Both the position numbers and the translations under genes were made by a program. DNA of 64,000 nucleotides. Origin: Phallus indusiatus (lineage: Eukaryota; Basidiomycota; Agaricomycetes; Phallales; Phallaceae). The stretch covers positions 1,860,001 through 1,924,000 of the forward strand of contig JAQFWX010000008.1 in assembly GCA_027605045.1 (NCBI GenBank). The letters are read 5' to 3'. Positions 12,217 to 22,957 of the stretch are shown here, in pieces; the first letter of the stretch is position 1; each line of letters starts with the position of its first letter. The notes beneath the pieces were generated by a model that ran no database searches, was not told the origin of the DNA, and saw only the letters and a program-made list of their open reading frames with translations.

Positions 12217-13640
12217 ATGCCATCACTCAAAGCAGGAGAAAAAGTCCTTGTCACCGGTGCTTCTGGGTACATCGCCACATGGATAGTGAAATCTCTACTC
12301 GAAAACGGTTTTCATGTAAGAGGGACGGTTCGTTCCGAAGAAAAAGGGAAGCATCTCCAGGACTTGCTCAAGGAGTATGGTGATCGCTTTGAGTACGTCG
12401 TAGTTGGAGACATGACCGCGGTAAGAAGCCACAATTTTGTTTTTCTGTCACCTAAACACCATTTGCAGGATGGTGCGTTTGATGAGGCCGTAAAGGGTGT
12501 GGATGCTATTGAGCATACAGCCTCTCCTTTTCATTTTAAATCCGAAGATCCTGATAGTGCGTCAAAAGAATAATTTGCTGCTAGAATGAAAGCTCATTTA
12601 TTCGACAGTTCTGATCAAACCCGCCATCAAAGGAACGACAAATATTCTTGAGAGCGCTCTCAAACATTCGTCAGTATTCTTCTCAGTCAACCGACTGTTT
12701 GTGACTGAAACTTTCTTAAGGCCTTCATTAAAGCGGGTTGTTATTCTTGCATCGGTTGCGTGTGTTGTGGAGCCAGTTCCAAGCGGTCAAACAAGAACCT
12801 TTACAGAGAAAGATTGGAATGAAGTTTCCGCCAAGGAAGTAGCAGAAAAGGGGAAAGACGCTCTTCCTGTGCACAAGTATCGTACTAGCAAAGTATTCGC
12901 AGAAAAAGGTTCAGGATTTGTACAAACCTCGTCCACATTCTTCTGATAATCTGCTTGTTTAGCCGCATGGGATTTTGGGAAAGCAAATGCTGGCAAAATT
13001 TCATGGGACATTGTTTCTATCAATCCACCATTTGTAAGTTCTATCTTGATTATATATACTACTACTGGTAGGTAAATTGATCAATACGTTCATAATATCA
13101 GGTTTGGGGCGTAAGTAATTATCTGCATTTTGTAACCATATCTAAACCCGTTGCGCTATCAGCCACCGCTACAACACATCCCAAATTTAGAGAGCTTGAA
13201 CACTTCTCTCATCGACTTCAATAAACTGATTACTGGGAAGATGAACCCAACAGCGGTACATATAGGAAACTGGATAGATGTCCGCGACGTTGCGGAAGCT
13301 CATGTCAAAGTATTAACGACCCCGGAAGCTGGCGGAGAAAGGTTTATTGTAGCCGCGGGTATGTAGGCTCATTCTTTTTTTTCTGTTACTAATTCTCATT
13401 CTCGTAGGTCCATATTGTTGGCAGGATGTTCTTGATGCCATTCATGCGGAATCTGAAGATTCGGCAGAAACGGCACTTTTTGCGAACGTTCCTCGAGGCA
13501 ATCCAGGAGCGGGTAAAATCATAATTCATTCCGCTATCATGGACACCACCAAGGCAAAAACAATCCTAGGTCTCAAATACACCAAGATTGAGAAGACAGC
13601 TAAAGACACTGCTAAGGTTCTTCTGGCACGGCAATGGTGA
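12217..13640 (+). CDS. NAD(P)-dependent extended short-chain reductase (dihydroflavonol-4-reductase-like)
   Basis: Eight exons: 12217-12420, 12469-12556, 12609-12669, 12721-12908, 12963-13033, 13102-13110, 13163-13358 and 13408-13640, giving 349 residues. A Rossmann motif VTGASGYIA sits at residues 12-20 and the catalytic YRTSK at 171-175. VSINPPFVWGPPLQHI and DVRDVAEAHVKVL are typical of the aldehyde/ketone reductases related to dihydroflavonol-4-reductase and yeast Gre2. The enzyme should reduce a carbonyl or methylglyoxal-like substrate with NADPH in the cytosol; substrate unknown. Exon 6 is only nine bases and encodes Val-Trp-Gly, and it is needed to complete the conserved PPF-V-x-G-P stretch. 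Confidence 0.9.
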
Positions 13641-14039
13641 AATCTTAAAATAATATCCCGTGCGCGTCAAGTGTATACTCGTCTGTAACTTTGGTATATC
13701 AAATATTAATTTAAAATCAAAGTAAAATAAATAGATTAGACAAGGTTATGAAATGATGTCAACTTCCTCTAAAGTATCGGAGGTTAATGCAGCATCACAG
13801 GCATAGCGTCTAAGTACCTCACAAAACATTGTTGGCTACAAGGTATCAAATTTTATCCTACAAAATCGGGGTGGTCAATTGACGGCACAAATACTGTCTT
13901 TCTACCGCGCTGAACCATATAGGCGGCTCGGAACATTCCGAATTCACGAGCTACACATTTCACAATACCTACTCTGCATTTCCGGATGCCATATCTTCAC
14001 CATTCTCAACCATGTTGGCTCTTTTAAAGATTGAACTTA
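13641..14039. other. intergenic, no gene seen
   Basis: About 400 bases between the reductase and the pseudogene at 14040. Nothing recognised. Confidence 0.35.
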
Positions 14040-14445
14040 CGCGGTCCTACAAACATTTCTTTTTCGCCGGCTGTATCTCAATTAAACATCGTAACTGCTG
14101 ACGTTGGTCCGAATTTTTGCCAAACAAATTCCTGCCGTATACACTCCACCTGTAGGTTACCACCGGGCAGGTGGTAGAGATAGAAGGACAATTTAACATG
14201 TTACATTGCATACTGGATGGAGGATGGGGAATCTTGTGAGCACTGAGCAGGACGTAATTTACCTTTCTTCCCTGACTCGAGAAATGTCATTGTGACCAGT
14301 AATGACGATGTTCTTCCCAATTGATGGACTGAAGTTGTTGGAAAGATTATTATAACAGGGACGGGACACGACTTATTTAAACGCAGAATATTCGGCGGCA
14401 CTGTCCTTCGACGTTATGAATAATTTATTTTCGAAATATAATATG
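14040..14445 (+). pseudogene. fragment of a secreted alpha/beta hydrolase gene
   Basis: This stretch aligns by eye with the 3' third of the intact gene at 19443-20782. Shared blocks include the region reading YTP..VGY, the LHCILDGG-like stretch, TFLS/FFPDSxNVT, and the terminal GTGHDL....EYSAALSF.IMN.LFS. The copy has frameshifts and a disrupted DCGGP-like segment, and the 5' two thirds with the nucleophile Ser are absent. No ORF covers it. It is a truncated, dead duplicate lying about 5 kb from its parent in the same orientation. Confidence 0.75.
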
Positions 14446-14649
14446 TAAGAAGATCTTTTTAGTCAATATTTGTGATCCTCCAATCCCCGATTTTATTTGT
14501 GTGACTGTCATAACGATATCTTGTATTTCATGTATTTCAAAGATGCCACGTGCGTAAATTGTACAAATGGACCAGATTTATTTCAAAGAGTGATATTTCA
14601 TACAAAAATTGGCCATGAATTTGACCTTCTCAATTTCTACCATAAACCC

Positions 14650-15564
14650 TCAATCAGAGAAAGTGGCGATTGCAGTCTCAAATGCGTTTGCAAGAGAAGT
14701 TATCAGGCCAGAAGCCTCAGCTACCACATCAGGCTGTTGTGAACGTCGATTAGGAAAAAAAAACACTTATGGGCATCTAACGATTTGTAACATACCGGAT
14801 TGTTGTTATCTAGGGCGTTCATGAGATCCTGGTGTGATTGGATTTAGCCAATAAGGACTATGAGGTTTAGTTGGAGTATCTAACCTGTGTGGTTCCTTCA
14901 AACCCTTCGATTCCCTGCTCTGTGTCTTCAATGAGACCAGGGACTTGAGAAGCTAGCTGGTCAAAGACAGGCTTCTGAGTGACAAACAAGTCAAGCACAC
15001 TAATAAGGTCGTTAGTGGCCGGAGCAACTTCTTGAGCGAGAAATGATCTAGAGTCAGCTTCGTCGAGAGGACCATTAGCCTTTTTTTTAAAAAAAAAGGT
15101 GAGTAACGACTATGTATATTGTTAAAATTATGACTATTTTTCTTACATTGAAGTCGGAAGTTGCCTGTTGTTGTATCGTCAAATGAGGTTCTAACGAGTA
15201 AAGTGGGTCATCTTACCTGCTCAATATCAGCTATAAGCTTATTTGAATCGGTGTCAAGAGCCTTGAGAAGTTAAAATTAGTCCATAAAAACATGACTAGT
15301 GGTGCGAGCGGATTACATCCAGTCCATCAACACCGGTACTAGAGAGACTGCTGAGATCACTGCTGACAGCAGCCTTTTGCAAAGACAAATAGAAGCTCAG
15401 TAAGCGTTGTCACTAAAAAAAAGAAATACAACACTCACAAGATCAACTTTGAGGGCTTCAAAGTCAGCAGTCAGCTGAGAAAGCGTCCGTTCCACGATGG
15501 GAAAGGTGAATGCGACATTGATAGCAGCCGCGAGAAGAATAAAAGAGCTTTTGAAAGAGACCAT
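14650..15564 (-). CDS. HsbA-like hydrophobic surface-binding protein
   Basis: Seven exons: 15439-15564, 15317-15373, 15217-15261, 15147-15164, 15079 down to 14885, 14796-14828 and 14650-14733, giving 185 residues. A signal peptide (MVSFKSSFILLAAAINVAF) is followed by an all-helical domain: RTLSQLTADFEALKVDL, SSTGVDGLDALDTDSNKLI, and FLAQEVAPATNDLISVL. The repeated Asp/Leu spacing fits the HsbA family (Pfam PF12296) of galactomannoprotein-like secreted proteins, which adsorb to hydrophobic surfaces and in Aspergillus recruit a cutinase. Exon 4 is an 18-base microexon encoding ATSDFN. A minus-strand TATAAAA lies about 65 bases upstream. Family likely, function inferred. Confidence 0.82.
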
Positions 15565-15627
15565 GTTTCGATCTGAGTGACAACTTCAGTAAGTGCTACG
15601 GTTGGTTTGCTAGCATAACATGCCCCT

Positions 15628-15634
15628 TTTTATA
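15628..15634 (-). promoter_or_regulatory. TATA-like element of the HsbA-like gene
   Basis: TATAAAA on the minus strand, about 65 bases upstream of the ATG at 15564. Confidence 0.45.
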
Positions 15635-17639
15635 CGCAGAAATGCGTGAATTTTAGTCCGAGGTTCAGGCCATTGCATACATTGCACAATTGCGTTTTCT
15701 GCTCAACGGAGTATATCTGGAATTCATAAAAGGGTAGGTGTTATCGACGCCGTGTTCCTGACCGATATATTTCAAAGAACCATGCGCATGAAAAAGGGCT
15801 GAAAGCTCTGAGGTAGTAGTGTATCCCGGTTATTACGCCTATATTGCTGCTGATTTGAGGCTAGCACGGCATCTATAGGAGCTCAACATCCATCCGCATG
15901 CAACTTTGTCGTGAATCCATATTATTTAATAGAACCATGGTTTCTTTTTACCGTTCTAAGGGGTAACAGTCATGGTGTTGCTCCCGTTCAAAGGGGAATA
16001 TTTGAGCAAACATACGACAGGTGTATCCAAGCTCGACATCTTGAATCCGTACTTAATTTAAAATCGAGTTTTTACGGCATGTGCATGTTGGAGCGAGCAT
16101 GTTCACGTTGGTAGCCAGACTTGATATCCTTAGGGCGAGGGTGAAGGTTCAAAGTACAAAAAGGAATTCCGCAGTGAGAAAGCCCTGAAGGTACACGTTT
16201 AGAATCAGAGGCCTAATTCCAGAATAATTATAAAAAGGGAGAAAGATCAGGTATAATGAAATGTGCGAGGCGCACATAAAAACAGCTACGCACTCGGGCA
16301 AGTGGAGTGGTGAAGGGCAGAAGAGGCACACAGATGGATAAAATTGAAGCTGTGTTATTGCCCGGGAATGCTTGCTAATACAGTTTACACACGTGAATGA
16401 AAGAGAAAATCCAGTGAAACGGCGCGTAAGACACCAAATGCCAACTAGGATCTCATAGCATGGGTAATAGATATGAAATAGTAAAGCAAGTGTATGCATA
16501 CCCGCTGTTTAGAGAGAGAATAAGTTGGATCATTTATCTGATAATCAAGTAGTTTTGATTGAGTTTAAATTTTCGAGAAAGGATTCCTGCTTCGAAGTCG
16601 GGCATAAGAAATGCCATGCCCGTAATAAATGATTAATTGTATTGGTTCGGTCTTATTAGAAGCAGCCAGGGCGAGTGATTCTTAATTTGATATAATGTCA
16701 TCTAGAGCAGCAGGATTAGTTGATCCTGTAAGAATAACAACTGTGCACGTACTCAATCCGAAGTTTATACATGACTCGGAGCATGTGTTGGGGATAGAAC
16801 TGACGGTCACAAATGAACGTCCGACGTCAAACGGCATTGACAAGTGAGCAGATACCCTTTTACTGAGGAGATGTGAAGGCGCTTGCTATTTTTGCCATAG
16901 AATCCGAGGGTCACGGCCTACTCCAAGGAGAGCCCGGTCTCGAGGTTCTATAAAATAAAACAACATGAACCTTTTTCTCTCGAAAGAGAAAAGCTATATA
17001 TATAAGTATGTAGTCCAAAATATATTATTGAGTTTATTGAGCTTGTTTGATTGTTTCAACACCCGGAATTTGATATCAGTTTAATTGTATGAGAAGAGGC
17101 TGATGAAAAGTTGCCGATAGATGAGCCTTTTTTATAAGCGTAGGCAATGCTTGGGTGAATCGTTTTGGGATACAATATACAAGGATTATGATTCTTGCTT
17201 CAAGGGTAAAAGAACCCCGGCGCCGTTGTATCCAGGTGTCTCGTTCGTGATCGTTGATTCAGCTGCTCTTCGGAGGAAGGCAAGAAGAAGGCAAGAGGAA
17301 GGCAAGGTTTTGAAGCGCTCAATGTCAAAGTGAAGCGCCTCAACGGCAATTGCCGCCGGGTATTGGCTTGGAGCAAGTCTTACGAAGAATCAGTAAGTTC
17401 ATCGTTTTTTTTTCATTGTTATACATATGATCAGGACAATAGCAGTGTCCAACCGCGTTATACATAGTAGACGCGATTCTGAAATACGGTTTCTCTCTTT
17501 CTAATCGGCGTCAAATCGGCGTGTCAGTTACGTCGGTGAAAAAGAGGCTGCCTGAAGCGTGCAGCTGAACATCGAACGGCCCAATTTCCGATAGACAATC
17601 GAAGATTTTAAAAGTGGTCGTATAAGGTACAACTAAAAC
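15635..17639. other. long stretch without a recognised gene
   Basis: About 2.0 kb. A 116-codon ORF at 16149-16499 (minus) is hydrophobic but has no recognisable motif. Some AT-rich parts and short purine-rich repeats occur near 17270-17310. I see no gene I can support. Confidence 0.4.
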
Positions 17640-17915
17640 TTAGATGCGAGTCTTTTGCTGACTGAGGCGTTTTTGCCCATATGCCTTTTTTACCTTCGTC
17701 TCACAGATACAGCATCGCCTTTTCTACCAATGCTATTAGGATTAATTCCTGCGCAGCTCTACGAAGGCCCCTTAGTTCGGTCTAGGCTTAGGTCCACAAC
17801 TGCGGTGACCCCCCAAAATCAAACCAACCCTTTTAGTGATGGAATCGGCATTTCCATTTGTTATTTTGCGACCGGAAGCATAACTCCGAAGATTTTGTTC
17901 ACTCCTGAAAAAGAC
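17640..17915 (+). pseudogene. degenerate fragment of the SF1 helicase last exon
   Basis: Aligns by eye with 47640-47880 of the helicase gene. Matching blocks are the acceptor and CAGAT.CAG.ATCG start, the TTTACCGATGCTAT-like stretch, TTTTACGAAGG with TTAC.TTCCGGTCT, and the CATCGGCATTTCCAT and GGAAGCATAA blocks. Reading-frame breaks are present and the motifs DGFQG and VAWTR are not. The conserved helicase segment it derives from is QYRFTDAIGNFPSSQFYEG. It is a partial, decayed duplicate. Confidence 0.72.
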
Positions 17916-18354
17916 TTCACAGAAGGGGTATTGTTGATTTGGGGCTTGAGTACCAGGCCAATTCGCCGAAGAATAATGAAAGGTTCCCAGCTCAGAAATG
18001 GCATGGACATAATTGAAACTGCCAGTGGCCTGACTCATCCCAAGACGCTGTGGACATGTCCATCGGGGGAAACATCTTTGAAAACTCAACAGGCTGATAA
18101 ACGAATCGGACGTGCGTCGGGGGCGTGGTATTTGGATTTAGGATGAACAAGTATACATTCGTGTCCTGTTCGGATTTCTTGCCGTATATGAACGGGAAAC
18201 GTTATAGCTACATATCTCACCATCATGGAATGGCAGAGTCTCATACCAATCTCCCAGTCTTGCGCACTTTAGTCTGGAGCAATTTACTGGTCCGCAAGTC
18301 GAGAGCCTTTATTACTACAACGCTATCCTTCTCTCAGTGTCGCCAAGGGGCAAA
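17916..18354. other. spacer between two decayed duplicate fragments
   Basis: About 440 bases. A 163-codon ORF starting at 17655 crosses it, but its first part is out-of-frame helicase debris, so I do not call it a gene. Confidence 0.35.
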
Positions 18355-18560
18355 TCCAGCTCAGTTCCGCCGGAATAGCGGACGCTGCATCAAGGATATT
18401 CTTTTGGATGCAATCATATCCGCAGCGGTCGGGTCCTTGGAATTATTGAACGGAAAAGAATCTGACCCAGAGGCGTTGTTTGAAAGCGATCGGTTTTCTT
18501 GACTCGCATTTGGACTGTTGAGATTGGTGCAGTGGATAAAATCTGGTCCAGGATGACCAG
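18355..18560 (-). pseudogene. decayed copy of the small Ser/Asn-rich gene
   Basis: Minus-strand similarity to the gene at 49491-49812. The start region CC.AAATG, the AGAAAACCGATCGC block, the ACGCCTCTGGGTC block and the NNSxxPTAA segment are conserved. One base is missing directly after the ATG, which shifts the frame, and the intron region seems to be deleted. Together with the helicase fragment at 17640-17915 it repeats the order of the 47.6-49.9 kb region. Confidence 0.65.
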
Positions 18561-19395
18561 TTTCTGCTTTTAGGTGAGTGCGTGTGATATGAGTGCACAT
18601 ACTTAGGTGAGGCACTCTCGTACACAATAAGGATAAATCCTCAGCGTCAAGAGGTTGAGAATGTGGCATACGTGACTTATTGATGAGATTTGAACTTTTA
18701 ATTGTCTCCAAAGCGGCTACAAAGAGAGCTTCAAGGAACTTGCCGAGAAACTCACCGGTTCATCATCCATGGCCACACGTCAACCGCTTGTCTGTAGCGT
18801 CCGTGCACGACATTTGCAAATAATATATAAACCCTTCACGAAATATCAACTTTCCTCATACTTACCTTGATGGCGTGAATACTTTCAAGTACTCGTGTTC
18901 GCGGGCCACGGGAGTTGACCATTGCACGGCGACCAATGTCCCTTGTCGAGGCCCATGGTTTGTATGTGGTAAATTACTGCATGCACTGTCGAAATATTTT
19001 CCTGACCTGGTCTACCCCCTCTGGGGTGGCCGGGCTGCTTTTTTTTTTTGGCTCAAAATCAGTCCTAACCCTAACACTAGACTAAGTGGGCAAACTCGGC
19101 CTTATTATAGATAATAGGCTGTAAAATAACAAGTAATGATTGTAGAATTCTCACTGAGGCGTATCACAAATTTTTATATACAGCTCCCTTGAAATGAGAC
19201 TTTGTGAGATTGATGTGAGAGTTTTTTCCCAAACCATCCTAAAATCAAATTCTAGTAAATTGCAAGTCACGATACTTATGACGGAACTGAACAATTTCGA
19301 AGGCTAGCTAATAATCGTCGATTACTTTTACCCGATTGGCCGACTCTTTTGTCCACGTGTAGTGGCGTGATGGTATTATATGCAAAGGTTTTTGG
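18561..19395. other. intergenic, no gene seen
   Basis: About 0.8 kb. It contains two adjacent CCTAAC units near 19066-19077, too few to call a telomeric repeat. Confidence 0.4.
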
Positions 19396-19403
19396 TATAA
19401 ATA
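19396..19403 (+). promoter_or_regulatory. TATA-like element of the secreted hydrolase gene
   Basis: TATAAATA 40 bases upstream of the ATG at 19443. Confidence 0.45.
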
Positions 19404-19442
19404 CAATCAACGGCCATTCATGTCGTTATTACAACGCCACAG

Positions 19443-20782
19443 ATGTTCTCTGCTTCTTTTATACTCTTATCCAACTTGATAATTGCTCTCCTCCCCGCCA
19501 CTCGAGTCGCCGCGGTCTGTTCATGCAGCTCTGGATTCATTCCAATATCAGTAAACGTGTCCGTCCCAAGGGATCCATCGACGGAGAGCTTGAACACAAC
19601 GGACCTGGTGCAACTGCAAAAGACATTTGATATATATGGGGAATTGTGCCAACCGCTTTCTCCGTCCAAGCTTAAAGGTTTAGTTCTCCTCAAACGTTTT
19701 GCTTTCAAGGCGTGGTATTGAAAAAAAAGTTGTGTATGCACATTGAATCATGACTAGACGATATACAAATTTTACTCCACGGCCAGACGTACACTCACGC
19801 ATACTGGGATATCAATTGGAACGGGTATCAAAACTACTCTTATGTCCAGTTTTCCTGCCGAAATGGAATCACATCCTTCGCTTATGACAATATCTGCGCT
19901 GGTCTTTCTTCAAAACCACAATCTGAAGAATGTCAACTTCCTTCTGTAGCTGCAGTCGTATCCTCTATTGCACGCGCGGCAAAAAGCGGTACACTTTCCC
20001 AGGTTTTTACAGGACAGACAAAAAAATTCAAGAAAGTCGTTGGATTGGGTCATTCCGTCGGTTCGGTGGTGATGAATTATGCAGTAATTAAAGACGGAGC
20101 GTCTTCCCCATTCGATGGACTGGTCTTGACAGGTTTGATTCATGTCAATGTGATGGCATAGCAACTCAACTTATCTCCTGAACATAGGTCATATTCACGA
20201 TCTTGCATTCATGTTAGTCCACACTATCATTCACAGTTTAGCAAAGTATCAAACTGATCATAGTGAAAACCCACCATCATTCACCGCCATCGCCGACCAA
20301 GTAGATCCAGTTCGTTTCGGAAACCTAGATCCAGGGTATGAAACAACGACTGCTGCGTCTCGCTCAGTTTTCTACGGACCTACGAATACCTCTTTCTCGC
20401 CCTTTGTGTTACAATTGGACATCCTGACCCTTGACGTTGGTTCGAGGTTTTTGTCGAAGCAAGTTCCTTCTGTATATACTCCAGCTGTAGGATACCGCGG
20501 ACCGGTGACAGAAATGGTAGGACAGTTCGACATGGTGCATTGCATACTGGACGGCGGACCTTGTGATCTGGATGCACTTGAAAAATCCGAACCAGCTTTC
20601 TTCCCTGACTCGAAAAATGTCACTTTAGTGAGTGAATGCTTTTAACCCTTACAGAAATAAAGAAACAGGTTGACTGTGTTGGGCAGATTGTCGTACCAGG
20701 AACCGGGCACGATTTAAACACGGAATACTCTGCGGCACTGTCATTTCATATTATGAATAGTTTATTTTCAGAATATGTATGA
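19443..20782 (+). CDS. secreted alpha/beta hydrolase
   Basis: Four exons: 19443-19677, 19758-20132, 20188-20627 and 20687-20782, 381 residues. A signal peptide (MFSASFILLSNLIIALLPATRVAA) leads into a Cys-containing N-terminal part. LLHGQTYTHAYWD corresponds to the oxyanion loop, GHSVGS at about 175-180 is the nucleophile elbow with Ser177, and GTGHDL near 356-361 supplies the catalytic His. This is the usual secreted alpha/beta-hydrolase arrangement of Agaricomycetes; substrate unknown. The last intron has an alternative in-frame acceptor at 20668 that would add six residues. A truncated copy lies at 14040-14445. Confidence 0.85.
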
Positions 20783-20912
20783 TAGTGTCGGTCTCTCTTG
20801 CATGAGTGCATTTTGGAAGCGACTGAAATAGTCGAGCGAGGTTTGACATGGAGCGTATTGGATTTATTGTAATTGTTTGATGCATATGCATTGACCATGT
20901 TAAATCGAACTA

Positions 20913-22458
20913 CTACATCCTGAGGATGTATTTCCCCGCTCGGCGATCGCTTTGATAATCTTTCAACATTTGCTCAAAGTCTTCCAGGGGATAAGCATTT
21001 GTCTGGACTTCAATTCCTGGAATAAAGTTCCAGCTGAGACTCAACAATCATCGATAAGATACTCGTCTTACCATGCTCAGCGACCAAAGTAAGCATTTCC
21101 CGTGTTTGCATTGGCGTCCCAAGGGTCGCGCTCTTCAACGTAATGTTACGGACAATCAGGTCGGTATAATGAACACCCTAGCAAATCAAGTAAGATATCA
21201 CTGATCAAAATTTCAGGACCTTACAATCGCATGTTGAGGGCTTGCCACCAAGTGAAGTCGTTAGTCAGTGATCCTAGTTGTTTCTTATTTTCTGAAGATG
21301 CTTACATGCCAACTCCAACAACTGTTCCATGCTTCCCGGTCAACTTAATGGCCAAGTCAAATGCAGCATTTGAGTCCGCAACTACAATTGAAGCATCGAC
21401 GTTTGCGATGCCGTGTTCCGTGAGATGCGAATGTAAATTATCACTCGAAATTTGAGAACTGTTTATGCAAATGTCCTGAATGAAATCGGAGACTAACTTT
21501 TGAGAAAACCTCGCGCGAAAAAGGAAAAGACTCTGCGTACCGGTGCAAACTTTGCTTTCTGTATCAGATCGAGCGGTGCCTGTCGGATATCAATCGCAAT
21601 GACGCAACATCCCAGACATTTAGCAAGTTGTACACCTATATGACCTAACCCCTGCATTTAAATAAGAGAGAGGATTATATCTTTCAATGCTGGAATATAC
21701 CCCAATTCCAACGATTGCGACGGTCTTCCCTTTCTTTGCGTCAGCTTTCTTAAGGCCAGAGTACATAGTGGAGCCAATTCAAGGAGTCGGTTAAAGCTTA
21801 TTTTCTCATCAATTCAATCATCTCACCTGCGCACATTAAGCCTGCCCCTGCGTCATACCCAATCTCGTCAGGAAGTTTTATGGCAGACCAAGCATCGGCC
21901 AAAATATATTCAGCAGCTGTCCCATCGATAGTAATGCCCCTTAATTTAAGATTCGCACAATAATTCTGAAATCCTTTGTTGCAGTCTGAACATATTCCAC
22001 AAGGATCTTTGCACGCCATTACCCCCACTCTGTCGCCAACCTTGCGTTCAACAGCATATTAGACGACTTAACAGGCTGATTGAACGTTGTGTACATACCT
22101 TTAAATCTTTATCTTCTATTCCACTTCCGACTTGCACAATAACACCAGCTCCTTCGTGAAACGGAATCATGGGTAGACCGGTGCCTCCGGTGGGGAGCTC
22201 GCCCGCTTCTGCACCCAATTCAAGATTTTGGATCATGAGATCACCGTGACAATAGCCAGCCGCAACAGTTTTTATCAAAATCTCGTCTGGTTTCAAACCG
22301 ACTAATCCTGGATCTCTAGAGTCCGGCTGATTTCCATTGGTCCATATTGGAAGGCTCATGGAACGATTCAATGTATAAGGGTTTTTGTACGCGGTCAATA
22401 GTAGTGCGGACATCGTGTGTGGTAGAGACGGAGACGATGCATGTTGACGTGGTTGCAT
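20913..22458 (-). CDS. zinc-dependent alcohol dehydrogenase (ADH1), one abnormal splice site
   Basis: Eight exons: 22099-22458, 21827-22040, 21701-21774, 21541-21651, 21306-21475, 21225-21240, 21072-21177 and 20913-21016, 384 residues (369 if the ATG at 22413 is used). YCHGDLM and HEGAGVIVQVG carry the catalytic-zinc ligands. DPCGICSDCNKGFQNYC carries four structural-zinc Cys. VGIGGLGHIGVQ is the NAD-binding fold. The product is a medium-chain, tetrameric-type fungal ADH that interconverts alcohols and aldehydes. Intron 2 (21775-21826) would have to end in TG, not AG, to keep the frame into STMYSGLKK. The gene may therefore be damaged. A paralogue lies at 50512-51878. Confidence 0.82.
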
Positions 22459-22957
22459 GAAGAGTCGTTTCTGAGATAGTTGCCTGTCATTTACGGTGTG
22501 AATTTGAGAGCCAATTCCAAAACCTAATCTGCTTCAATAAACCGCTTTTCACGTGAGTGCCTATCATGGCCAATAGAATTGGTGCAATGTCACGGATCTC
22601 GAAAGCACTCTTCGTGGGTTTCTCGCTTTCGACTTTTAATAGAACCGACGAGACCCGAATAAGAACCAGACATGCATCAACGGTCATTTTGACCTAGCTG
22701 TTTTGGCCTGATACCCTTCATCTGATGTTTACTTCTCACTACATGGTACCGATGTACGAGCCGGAGAGATTAGATTTCGAATATAAAGCAGGTCATGAAA
22801 CTTACCTCTTTCTGCTGAGCATTGAATATTGAATATTGAATGATACTAATCATTTTTTTTTTGGTTTTTTTCTTGAGCGTCAGTGTGTGAACTTGGCGAG
22901 CGCTTGATCTACCTATGTAACTTTCCCAGACTGTTGGTCCACTAAACCAGCAACAAA
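22459..22957. other. divergent promoter region of ADH1 and DUS3
   Basis: About 500 bases. Nothing recognised apart from a T-rich run near 22850. Confidence 0.35.

Noticed and set aside
16149..16499. 116-codon minus-strand ORF, hydrophobic and Cys-rich
   Set aside because: No signal-peptide pattern, no homologous motif and no supporting splice structure; composition fits a chance ORF.
17655..18146. 163-codon plus-strand ORF
   Set aside because: Its first half is out-of-frame debris of the helicase exon, so the ORF is not an independent gene.
19066..19077. Two CCTAAC units resembling telomeric repeat
   Set aside because: Only two units; too short to mean an internal telomere.
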